Shown piece after piece: positions 36,790-46,783 of a DNA stretch of 64,000 bases. The notes beneath the pieces were generated by a model. The model was not told the origin of the DNA. It saw only the letters and a list, made by a program, of their open reading frames with translations, and did not search any database. Origin of the DNA: Hibiscus mutabilis (lineage: Eukaryota > Streptophyta > Magnoliopsida > Malvales > Malvaceae). Made by a program: the position numbers and the translations under genes. The stretch covers positions 42,949,834 through 43,013,833 of the forward strand of contig CM033745.1 in the NCBI GenBank assembly GCA_019671005.1, given 5' to 3'. Each line of letters starts with the position of its first letter. The first letter of the stretch is position 1.

Positions 36790-37307
36790 AATGGCAAATC
36801 AAGACGGCAATATTAATCAAGATGTTCGGCGGGGAGGAGTGATTCTTGCACGAAACAGAACGATTCGAGACTATCTTGAAGAAGATCTTGATGGACTCAA
36901 CCCAGGAGTTGTCACACCGAAATTGAAGCCGACCACTTTGAGTTGAAACCGGTAATGTTTAATATGATCAACACAATAGGTCAATTTGGCGGCTCAACAA
37001 GCGAAGATGCACGACAACATCTGAAATCTTTCCTCGAGATTTGCAACTCGTTCAAGATACACGAGTCACCCCGATGTCTTACGATTAAGATTATTCCCTA
37101 TTCCTTTGAGGATAGGCGAAAGCATGGCTAAATAGCATTCTGCGGATCCATAGCATCTGATCTTTGTCGTGATTTCCTTGCTAGATTTAATCCTACAAAT
37201 TTAATCGATAAGCTTCAGAACGACATTACTTCTTTTCGGGCAGCGGATGATGAATCCATGTACGAGGCTTGGGAGCGATATAGAGAACTTCTACACAAAT
37301 GTCCTCT
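36790..37307 (+). pseudogene. Gag of Athila element, cut by N gap
   Basis: The ATG at 36790 opens a frame (MANQDGN...) that ends after a frameshift near 36910-36950. The next frame shows the capsid blocks GQFGG, EDARQHLKSFLEICNSFK and, after a stop near 37130, LARFNP, ITSFRAADDES, YEAWERYRELL and CP. The order and spacing match Athila Gag. The rest is hidden by the run of N. It was already defective, with at least one frameshift and one stop. Confidence 0.85.
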
Positions 37308-37407
37308 NNNNNNNNNNNNNNNNNNNNNNNNNNNNNNNNNNNNNNNNNNNNNNNNNNNNNNNNNNNNNNNNNNNNNNNNNNNNNNNNNNNNNNNNNNNNN
37401 NNNNNNN
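37308..37407. other. Assembly gap, exactly 100 N
   Basis: The round length suggests a placeholder of unknown true size. Athila gag lies on the left and the middle of the E LTR on the right, so the rest of the Athila element and about 1.3 kb of E LTR are missing between them. Confidence 0.98.
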
Positions 37408-38182
37408 ACATTCAAGGGTCAAGCAAAAGGGAATAGTCTTTCGAGACTAGCAAGCTTGGGGAGTATTGTGAGTGTAGTTTATTCTAGAGTTAGGACTAGG
37501 TCCTAACTAAAGCAAGCATGTCTAAATTCTTGAATTGTTAATTGGACATAATATGATCTTGACTTAATAAGGGAAGTATGAAATAAGATTATACATGAAA
37601 CTTGACTACATCCTTGAAGTGTTGTATAAATAGAATGCTAGCATGTATATGTGGTAACATTGATGCTTGTATGTATGACATGGAATTGTGACCAATTGCT
37701 TAAACCGAATGCTTGATGTGCTAGCTTAAATGATGCAATGAACACTTGAAATGCTGAGCTATGGCTCTATTGGCCTAAGGGCTTAATGCATGTATAAACT
37801 TACCATGCAATACTCGAAATGACTCTTGGAAAAGATAATGCTTGACATGAACTTGTACACTTGAATGATACATGATCTTGAACTTGAAAAGCTTTAAATC
37901 CTTGAATAAATGAATAAACAACCTTGGTTGCTAGTTGAATAGGTAGAAGGGCATGCCTTAGAGTCTAGAGCTCATTGTGTCAGGGTGGACTACGGTCCAG
38001 GGCTAAGGCCCCTAATTGGTGACATATGGAGGGTACATATATGGTCTTTGGCGACAGTAGGAGGGTTGACCAGTACTACGGTACATCTTGTGGCAACATT
38101 TGGTTGGAGACACGATTACCTAGACAAACTATGAACCAAGGATTGTGTTAAAAGATAATAAATGAACTAATAAGCATGAATA

Positions 38183-38332
38183 GCTTGATTACTTGTCATG
38201 TAAACATGATTTGCTTGATTACTTGTCATGTAAGCATGATTTGCTTGATTACTTGTCATGTAAGTATGATTTGCTTGATTTCTTGTTATATAAGCATGAT
38301 TTGTTTGATTTCTTGTTATGAAAGCATGAATT
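38183..38332 (+). repeat. 30-bp tandem array, five copies
   Basis: The word gcttgatt or gtttgatt recurs at 38183, 38213, 38243, 38273 and 38303, exactly 30 bp apart. The unit length is a multiple of three, so it gives a false repetitive reading frame. The E 3' LTR stops just before the matching position. Confidence 0.95.
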
Positions 38333-39144
38333 ATGTTTCATTGTCTCTTGCTTCTTATGCTAGTCGAATGCTTGAAATCCTTAGCTAGGATCATTCTTGA
38401 CTAATTGACACTTAATTTGATATAACAATTGGTTAGAACTAGTTACTACCTCACAAGTACATTCTTATACTTATCACTCTTGTTTTCATTATTCCCAACC
38501 ACATGATAAAGGGTTCGATTGTTGCTTGATCTTGAAGTCTAATTTCTTGAGCTCGAAGCAAGACACAAGCATAGCTAAAGTATGATTCATACTTGTTTTG
38601 TATATCTCTTAATTGGTGGCACCTAGACATATATATGTAGCTAGGACTAGACCATGCATATTGTTTGTTTTGGGAGGATTGTATATTGCATGAATATGGC
38701 TACTTGATGTTTGAGTACTTGTATGTATATGCTCTTGTATGGGCCTTCCATGTTAAGAACATAGTTGTTAATTCTTAAGCATGTACTGAACTTTAATTAC
38801 ATGGAATAGAAAGGTAGTTTGCTGCGCATATATGTATACTTTGAATGTCTCAAAGTAATTGATCTAGCCTATTGTGCCATTCGAATGCCTTATGAATCTA
38901 TATAGTCACTTGTGTGAATAAACCATGTTGTAGGTGTTTTTATGTGTGTGTATGGTGAATGCCGAATGGTATGGCTTGTTTGGGACAAGATACATGCAAT
39001 TGTATGTTCAAATGATCATGTTTAGTAAATATAGGTATAAAATATTACATGTATCAATCCAAGGAACAATGAAATGAAATGGAGGCATGCTTGTTCACTT
39101 AGGCTATTCGAATGCTAGTGTATGGTAATGTTAATTAAAATGTT

Positions 39145-39149
39145 GAAGT
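39145..39149 (+). repeat. Target site duplication, left copy (GAAGT)
   Basis: Identical to 41693-41697, flanking the inverted F solo LTR. Confidence 0.95.
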
Positions 39150-41692
39150 TGTAACACCCTATCCTCGGGTTAGCCGTAACCCAGTTTTGGTGAAATGAAA
39201 TGGAAGCATCCAATTTACAATCTTATTACATTTTTATTCATCATATTCGAACAATCATGGAAGTCCCTAACTACATTTCAATTGTTTCTTTGCAGTCAAG
39301 TCATCACATTACATAGCATATTTGGTTATTACATTGTTAATGCATGATTGAACATACCTTGGCCTAATTCTCCATGTTGTCGAATCATGCTAACATACAT
39401 AGGATCAAATGCATGAACATACAACATAGGTTTAGCATTCAATTTAGACAAGAATTCACCACACATTGGTTCTACATTAGAATCATACATAATTTAATCC
39501 AACATTGAATTTCATAACAATTTGCGCAGCATCTACTTCTTATATATACATATCATCTTAGTTTAAACATAGTTTTAAGTCAACCAAATAGATTACATAG
39601 TAGGCCTTTTCAAAACATTACAAAACTAGTCTTAAACATATACTCAAATGCATGATCTAGGCTATCTATTACATAATCTAGTGCCACCAAACTAGGAGTA
39701 TACAAAGAGTATGGATTCATACTTTTAAGCTTGCCTCAAGTGTTGCTTCAAACCCAAGATATCCTCTTGAAGTAATCTTTAATCTGTTATGGGAAGAATG
39801 AAGAGTAGAGTGGTAAGTACAAGATATGTACTTAGTGAGGTAACACTAAGTCTAGTCAATTTTCTCAAAGAAACTAAAATCCAAGTAGTCATGTATTTCA
39901 AAGGATCAAACCCATCTTTATATCATTCATGCTAATTCTAATTGCATAGGGTAATTTAGACAAGTCTTACATATCATACAATCAACATAACAACAATCCT
40001 TCATGACACACAAGGCCATTCGAGCAACATGCTTGGAAGACAAGCAATCAATCATTCAATCCATCAAGTAGGCATTTATACATTAAGCCATCATCCATAC
40101 ATTTCTTTCATGACAAGAAACAAGTTTAGCAACCATTCATGTGTCATCTTTCAAAGCAATGAAGTTTATACAACTTTCTTACAATACAAGCAATGTTCAT
40201 TTGATTTATTAAGTCATTTTACAACCTCCTTGGTAAGTAGCTTACTAGATAATCAAATCTTAATAATTTGCACCAAAGTGCCAATATGCACCGTAGTGCC
40301 AATATGCATCGTAATGCCAATATGCACCGTAGTGCTAATATGCACCGTAGTGCCAATATGCACCGTAGTGCCAATATGAGCTCAAGATTCTAAGGCATGC
40401 CCTCCTATCTATCATCTTTCAAAGCAATGAAGTTCATACAACTTTCTTACAATACAAGCAATGTTCATTTGATTTATTAAGTCATTTTACAACCTCCTTG
40501 GTAAGTAGCTTACTAGATAATCAAATCTTAATAATATGCACTGAAGTGACAATATGCACCAAAGTGCCAATATGCACCGTAGTGCCAATATGCATCGTAA
40601 TGCCAAAATGCACGTCGTGCCAATATGCACCGTAGTGCCAATATGTACCGTCATACCAATATGCACCGTAGTGCCAATATGAGCCCAAGATTCTAAGGCA
40701 TGCCCTCCTATCTATCAAACTAGCTATCAAGGTTGTTGATTATCCTTTTCATTTTAGTTTCATTCATTTCATGATTCAATACATCAATATGCCATTCAAG
40801 GCCAAGCCCTTAGGCTTATGGAGTCTTAACTCCCAATACATAACTATCCATAGCATTCGATTCAATCAGCCATGTATACATTCACAAACACAAGCATATG
40901 TATGCATTGTGTGTACCTTATTCTCCAAGCAAGCATGCCAATTCATACCTTAGGCATAAGCAATGCACATGACAAGAATTTGATCATAATTGCTTAACAC
41001 CCAAGTAAACACAAAGATCATGCCATCAATCATGTTTTCATACATTTCATTCTTCCCTTAATTAGCCAAATATACTTTAAGTCATGTTACATGGCATTAG
41101 CATTTCTTTTAAGCAATAACAAGGTTGGTTAGGACCTAAGTCCCAACCCTAGGATAGTTACACTCACAATACTCCTAGCAATTGAACTATCTTGAATCCA
41201 AATCTCTTTGCCTCTAGCTTTGGGATGTCCACTCCTATCCTCTTCTTCCCCAACCCGGTGCCCTTTATTTTGCTTCTTGCTTAATTTCCTTGAAAAATCA
41301 CTACACATGCAAGCTAAAATCCTTTCGTCAATGGCTGAATTTTAAGCTTTCTCTCACTTTTCTTTCTCTCTATAATCAGCCAACATAGGATAATGAGAAA
41401 GATGACAACAACAATTCCTTGTTATTTGAATTGTGTTTTGTCAAAATTGTCCATTGATTAGCTACTAATCATTTGATTAGTGAAGGGCAAATAAGAGAAT
41501 CATGATATTTATCATGCAATCTCAATCTTTCTCTTTTAATTCATTTTAGTCATTCTAATTTGGTCACTTATTTCATTCATTCTTTCAATTAGGCACTTAA
41601 CTGTTCAATTTACCTTAATTCTAAATTCAATTAAGCTATCAACTTATTCAATTTAATTCCAATACTTCTATACTAGAATTTGGGGTGTTACA
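39150..41692 (-). mobile_element. F-type solo LTR, inverted (2,543 bp)
   Basis: On the minus strand it starts TGTAACACCCCAAATTCTAG at 41692 and ends GGGTGTTACA at 39150, with GAAGT on both sides. No coding region is present. Compared with the F LTRs (about 3.8 kb) it lacks about 1.2 kb, corresponding to about 50142-51372. It also carries a local duplication of about 270-300 bp at 40145-40718. It keeps both segments that the two F LTRs have separately lost near 51410 and 60280. Confidence 0.95.
40145..40718 (-). repeat. Segmental tandem duplication containing 18-bp minisatellites
   Basis: A block beginning atctttcaaagcaatgaag at 40146 repeats at 40414. Each copy ends with an 18-bp array (about six copies at 40266-40373 and eight at 40533-40675) and a core anchor. 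The second copy is longer because of two extra 18-mers, one of them 17 bp. Confidence 0.93.
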
Positions 41693-41697
41693 GAAGT
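41693..41697 (+). repeat. Target site duplication, right copy (GAAGT)
   Basis: It pairs with 39145-39149. Confidence 0.95.
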
Positions 41698-41901
41698 AGT
41701 AACCTATAATGTCTTATAAACAAACATAGATTGCTTGCTTGCATGTTAAGTTGTGAATGCTTGGTTGCTTAATAGTTAAGTAATTCATCTAATAGGGATG
41801 AGTTAATCTATTCTTGCCTTGTTATTGCTTATAATGTAATGTTCTTGCATGGTAACACTCCCGAGCCGGTTTGCTACTAACCTGGGGTAGGGTGTGTTAC
41901 A
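41698..41901 (+). mobile_element. E-type 5' LTR, last piece
   Basis: It resumes after GAAGT and ends GGGTGTGTTACA at 41901, next to the PBS. The end resembles that of the D LTR (cccgagccggtttgctact), showing that the D and E families are close. Confidence 0.88.
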
Positions 41902-41906
41902 TTTAT

Positions 41907-41919
41907 TGGTAATCAGATC
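41907..41919 (+). other. Primer-binding site, element E
   Basis: TGGTAATCAGATC: the Met PBS with the extra A also seen in A and C, plus one G-to-T change near the end. Confidence 0.85.
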
Positions 41920-42056
41920 TTTTTAGTCGGTTCTAGGACTAAACCGGGCTCTCTTGCATCATATAGGATACTTGTGCCACCTAGGAGACTTGTATTGTAT
42001 AGCTTGTGTTTTTGCTTAACTAAACAGAATTCCTAATTGTTCTATTTGAACACAGA

Positions 42057-43255
42057 ATGTCTAAAACAAGGCTTGCTCGGGATAATGAAAGTCCCGTAGG
42101 CTTCTCAAATGAAGAAGATAGTGTGAGGATAGAGCAAAATCCTCCACAACAACAAGCTCAACCCCGAGCCCAAGCTATTGCTCAACAGGAAGCTCCTGCT
42201 ATATATCATGTGCAGCAGGAATGTCTCATGAGCATAAAGGAGATGTTCAATCATCTTATGACTACCTTGAAACGAGACCATCCTATTCCTCCTCCTACTG
42301 TTGTACCAAACAAAGCTCCGATTGACAAGCTGGCTCAACACTGGGCCTATACTTTCACTGGTACTGATGAAGCCAATCCCGAAGTAGCTGAGTATTGGCT
42401 AGAGGCTACTACTCGAATCCTGACCAAACAACTACCCTGTTCTAATGAACAAAAACTCAAATGTGCTATATCCTTGTTGGCAGATGAAGCTCTGAGCTGG
42501 TGGGAAACCACTACCCTGACTACTCCTGCTAAAGCTGTAACTTGGTAATTCCTCCTCGAGGAATTCAGGAAGAAATATATCAATGAACAATACTTGGCCG
42601 AGCACTGGAAGCATTTCTTGTACCTCAAGCAAGGTGGCCGACCCATCGAACAGTACGTGAGTGATTTCTGCAAATATTGCAAGTACGGGTCAGAATACAT
42701 CAAGACTAATGCTGACAAGTGTAGGATGTTTATCGATGGATTGAATGATGAATTAAGTCCTATATTCACTGCTATGGATATCACTAACTTCCAGAATTTG
42801 GTGAATCGGGCTATTGCATCCGAGGCGAAGATGAAGGCCTTTGAGAAACACAGAAGTGGTAACTCCTGGAAAGACAAACGATCCAGGAATAATGACAAGC
42901 CTCACTGCATTCAACGAAGTATAAACACTCTAAAGAACACTATTCGAATTACACTTCTGTTCATAAGAGCAACTACATACCGAGACCTCAATCGGTAACC
43001 AAGCCTTTAGCCCCGATCATCTCTATTGATAGTATGGGGAATTCTGGTAAAACTGCTCAATATCCTACTTGCAAGTTCTGGCAGAAGCACCACACTGGCC
43101 AATGTAGAACTCAACAGAATCTATGTTTCTTATATGGAGCCTCTGATCACTATATCAGGGATTGTCCTCAGAATCTTAACAAGGTATTGAATCGAACTCC
43201 TGCAAATGCTAGCTTAGCTCCTTCCATTCGACACAAAGCCCCCAGACAAGCTTAG
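42057..43255 (+). pseudogene. Gag of element E
   Basis: The ATG at 42057 (MSKTRLARDNESP) opens 163 codons through YTFTGTDEANPEVAEYW and ALSWWETTT, then hits TAA at 42546-42548 where sisters read GAA. The same frame resumes at 42549 with KKYINEQYL, LYLKQGGRPIEQYV and CRMFIDGLNDEL. A frameshift follows near 42905. The nucleocapsid lies in another frame at 43034-43255, with the knuckle CFLYGASDHYIRDC; its second Cys is Tyr (codon 43133-43135). Capsid length is normal for the family. The Gln-rich N-terminal part (about residues 27-48) is shared with F. Confidence 0.88.
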
Positions 43256-43990
43256 TCTGGAAATTAGGGGAAGGGCAAGGGACAGCATTCGAACACCCCT
43301 ACTCACCAGGAATCTCGGGCTCCTACTCGAATCTATCATCTCCGGGGAAAAGAAGATGAAGAACCACCCAATGTCATAGAAGGTACCGTTGAGCTAAATT
43401 CAACTCCTATTTATGCTTTAATAGACTCGGGATCCACACATTCCATTTGTATGCTCATCTTTAATTGCAAAATTGAAGTTAAAGCCTAAAATTGTAAAAC
43501 AAAGCCTTGTAGTTTCGAACCCAATAGGGGGATGACAAACATAAGCGTTATCTGTAGAAACTATCCCCTATTCATTCGAAATGTACCCTTTCTTGTTGAT
43601 CGATATGTCTTTCCAACTTGTGAGTTCTATCTAGGGCTAGGACTAGATTCTAAGCCTGGGTAGATTGCCAAAATAGAAGACTTTATATCTGGGGTTTAGG
43701 AAAGGAATCAATCCTTCTAGTTGACAAGAAACCGACCTCAATCTTTCCTACTATGGTCTTACAAGATGAACTTGAATTTGGCTTACCTAGTGTGCCTATT
43801 GTATCTGAATATCTTGATGTTTTTCCCGAGGAACTCCCTAGTCTCCCTCTAACCAGAGGAGTAGAGTTCGGGATCAAAGTTCAACCTAGAACAACTCCGG
43901 TGTCCATCATACCCTATCGAATGGCACTTGTTGAGTTGAAGGAACTCAAGAAGTTCTCCCTAGGGTGCTCCAATCTTGTTTGTGAATAAG
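43256..43990 (+). pseudogene. Protease and linker of element E
   Basis: The active site reads ALIDSGSTHS, with DSG at 43424-43432. The frame is lost soon after, and stops are frequent up to 43750. A later open stretch (43753-43989) carries the EFGLPSVP, VFPEELPSLP and MALVELKELK blocks that lead into RT. A deletion removes part of the linker near 43950 (QLQELQDKGFI is absent). Confidence 0.8.
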
Positions 43991-44658
43991 AAAGACGGGA
44001 CTATGATACTCTGGATTGACTACAGACAATTGAACAAGCTTACTCTCAAGAATAGATACCTCTTGACAAGGATTGAAGATCTTTTCAATCAACTCAAAGA
44101 TGCTGCGATATTCTCAAAGGTCGATCTACGATCGGGATACTACCAAATGAGGGTGAAAGAAGAAGATGTACCCAAGATAGCCTTTCGTACTCGATATGGC
44201 CATTTTGAATTCCTTGTAATGCCATTCGAGTTAACGAATGCTCGACTGCTTTCATGGATCTCATGAACCGTGTATTCAAGCCCTATTTTGACAAGTTTGT
44301 GGTTGTCTTCATTGATAACATTCTGGTGTATTCTCGGAAAAAGGAAGAATATTCTGAACACCTTCAAATTGTACTGCAAACTCTGTGAGAACGTTAATTG
44401 TTTGCAAAGTTCTCTAAATGTGAATTTTGGCTTTTGGAAGTCTCGTTCCTTGGCCATGTTATCTCGACAGAAGCAATTAAAGTAGACCCAAGCAAAATTC
44501 AATCCATCCTGGATTGGAGACCTCCGAGGAATATTGGTGAGGTCAGAAGCTTTCTCGGTTTAGCCGGATATTATCGACGTTTTGTCAAGGGATTCTCATC
44601 CATTGCCGCAAGCTTGACTAAGTTAACTCGCAAAAATACACCCTTTGTATGGTCATAG
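43976..44658 (+). pseudogene. Reverse transcriptase of element E, catalytic Asp lost
   Basis: FVNKKDGTM, FSKVDLRSGYYQM (first Asp kept) and RTRYGHFEFLVMPF are clear in 43976-44266. The second motif reads FIDN instead of FIDD (44311-44319), which should abolish polymerization. The frame changes near 44240 and again before 44398, where SKCEFWLLEVSFLGHVISTEAIKVDP-like blocks and SFLGLAGYYRRFVKGFS follow. Confidence 0.87.
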
Positions 44659-45100
44659 AATCAACAACGAAGTTTCGATCAGCTTAAACAAGCCATGACT
44701 CATGCTCCGGTTCTCATCCAACTAGTATCGGGCAAGGAGTACACTGTTTACAGTGGTGCATCTCATTTGGGACTAGGATGTGTCCTAATGCAAGATGGAA
44801 ACGTGGTAGCTTATGCTTTAAGGTAACTAAAACCACATGAGTCAAGCTACCCTACACACGATCTGGAATTGGCAGCTATCGTGTTTGCACTCAAAGTCTG
44901 GAGACATTACTTGTACGAGGAGAAATGCAACTTGTTCACAGACCACAAGAGTCTCAAATACCTCCTAACTTAGAAAGGCTTGAATTTGAGGCAAAGGAGA
45001 TGGTTAGAATTGCTTAAAGACTACGATTTGGTTATCAACTACCATATGGGGAAAGCAAATGTGGTTGTTGATTCCCTTAGTCGTAGACCATACTTGGGTA
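44659..45100 (+). pseudogene. RNase H of element E, first Asp lost
   Basis: It starts after a stop at 44657. The first catalytic block reads YSGAS (Gly codon at 44755-44757) where others have SDAS. DLELAAIVFAL, FTDHKSLKYLL and VVVDSLSRR remain, broken by stops near 44824 and 44971. Two of four motifs carry lesions or nearby stops. Confidence 0.85.
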
Positions 45101-45235
45101 AACCCTTAAATCTAAATCCTAGAAAATTTTATTCGAATTGTTCATTTCTTGCCTTGCAAGTAACCATTCGAATTAGACCTTTCTTGATTTACAAGTAACT
45201 ATTCGAAAATCTCCCTTAATGATATTGTCCATTCT
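45101..45235 (+). other. Spacer between RNase H and integrase, element E
   Basis: AT-rich and out of frame, with repeated words caagtaac and attcgaa (about 45133-45205). The matching spacer in F is roughly twice as long. Element C has only a short trace near 18560-18610. Confidence 0.6.
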
Positions 45236-46440
45236 TTTGTAGCTTACTTGGCTATCAATGCTCATTTTTGTTTATCCAAAGGATGGAAATTATTGTCTAA
45301 ACTTCAAGTTCAATCTAGTCTAATCTCGAGAATAGAAGAACTCCAACAAATTGATCAAGATCTCCAGAAGATCATGTCCAAGCTAGAATCTAAGTCTAAT
45401 TTTGACTTTTCCCTCAAGTTGAATGGACTCCTCTATTTCAAAGATAGAGTATGTGTTTCTAACAATGAGGAACTCAGACAAGAGATGCTACAAGAAGCTT
45501 ATCAAAGCTCTTTCTCGGTTCACTCGGGATCGGTTAAGATGTACAAAGATCTAAAGCCACTATACTGGTGGCCAGGCATGAAATCGGTTATCACAGACTT
45601 TGTTTCAAAGTGCTTAACTTGTTAGAGAGTCAAAGCCGAGCATCAAGTCCCCACTGGACTGCTCCAACCTATCGAATTCCCTTAGTGGAAATGGGATCGG
45701 ATTACAATAGACTTCGTTACTGGTCTTCCTTCCACTCCAAGAAAGAACGATGCTATTTGGGTGATTGTTGATAGATTCACAAAGTCTACTCACTTCATCC
45801 CTGTTCGAATAAACATGAGCTTGGAAACTTTTGCCGAGCTGTACATCCATGAAGTGATTCGATTACACGGTGTACCTACAACTATAATCTCTTATCGAGA
45901 CCCCGGATTTGCTTCCCGATTCTGGAATTCCTTACAGAAGGCTCTAGGGGCTAAAGTGCACCTTAGTACAGCCTTTCATCCTCAATCGTATGGACAATCT
46001 AAAAGAATCATCCAAGTGCTTGAAGACATGCTACGTGCTTGTGTTATAAACTTCGAAAAGAACTAGGAGAAATCTCTACCCCTAGTAGAGTTTGCTTACA
46101 ACAATAGCTACCAGACATCTATCCAGATGGCTCCCTTCGAAGCTCTATACAGAAGGAAATGTAGAACTCCCTTGTGTTGGTCTGAATTGGGAGAAAACAA
46201 AGTATTGGGACCTCAACTGCTCAGAGAAACTGAAGAACAAGTGAAGATCATTAATGATCGATTGAAAGTAGCTTTTGATAGACAAAACGCATATGCAAAC
46301 TTGAAATGGAGTGACATCAAATATAATGTTGGAGATAAGGCCTTCCTAAAAGTCTCCTTGGAAGAAAGTCTTTTGGTTTGGAAGAAAAGGGAAACTCAGT
46401 CCCTGATTCGTTGGACCATTCAAAATCATTGAAAGGATTG
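45236..46440 (+). pseudogene. Integrase of element E, two catalytic residues lost
   Basis: The zinc-binding part (45248-45625) shows LQEAYQSSFSVH and CLTC, then a stop. The core in 45761-46066 has VDRFTKSTHF with the first Asp. The second reads SYRD (Tyr codon 45893-45895) for SDRD, and the third reads QSKR (Lys codon 46001-46003) for QSER. The core is followed by a stop (EKN-stop), then MAPFEALY and the rest to about 46430, with a frame change near 46430. It could not have catalysed joining. Confidence 0.88.
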
Positions 46441-46770
46441 GTCCATTGGCCTATCGATTGGCTCTTCCCAGTGAATTTGACAAGATTCACAATGTCTTTC
46501 ACGTATCTATGCTCAGAAGGTATAAATCTGATCCATCCCATATCCTTGAGCCTGAAGAAGTAAAATTGAATCCTGACTTGTCTTACGAAGAAGAACCTGT
46601 CCAGATTCTTGATCGTGAAGTTAGAAAGCTCATGAACTAAACCGTTTCTCTTGTCAAAGTCTTGTGGAGAAACCACAAGGTAGAAGAAGCAACGTGGGAA
46701 TCAAAAGAAGTCATGAGGAAGCAATATCCTCACCTATTCCATTCAGGTAAATTCGAGGGCAAATTTATCT
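46441..46770 (+). pseudogene. Chromodomain end of element E
   Basis: The open stretch MAYRLALPSEFDKIHNVFHVSMLRRY ends at a stop where others read NKIV (near 46640). The chromodomain continues with LVKVLWRNHKVEEATWE and QYPHLF. The EATW tryptophan is kept, unlike in F. It ends just before the purine tract. Confidence 0.85.
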
Positions 46771-46783
46771 TAAGGGGGAGAAT
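46771..46783 (+). other. Polypurine tract, element E
   Basis: taagggggagaat lies directly before the 3' LTR start at 46784. Confidence 0.85.

Larger units (their letters stand above)
37408..39149 (+). mobile_element. E-type 5' LTR, third piece
   Basis: It is collinear with the 3' LTR from about 48403. It carries the palindrome gttaggac-tag-gtcctaac near 37489, the anchor at about 37949, the cassette at 37980-38110 and a 30-bp array at 38183-38332. An inverted F solo LTR interrupts it after GAAGT. Confidence 0.88.

Noticed and set aside
38176..38388. Repetitive 70-codon reading frame
   Set aside because: It is the translation of a 30-bp tandem array inside an LTR; the period is a multiple of three, so an open frame is expected by chance.
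40260..40730. Reading frames rich in repeated short motifs on both strands
   Set aside because: They translate the 18-bp minisatellite of the F LTR and have no coding support elsewhere in the family.
31650..41901. Two separate E-type LTRs instead of one split LTR
   Set aside because: The pieces are in order, same strand and do not overlap. The divergence from the 3' LTR differs only slightly (about 5% against 3%, by hand). The alternative is not excluded because of the N gap.
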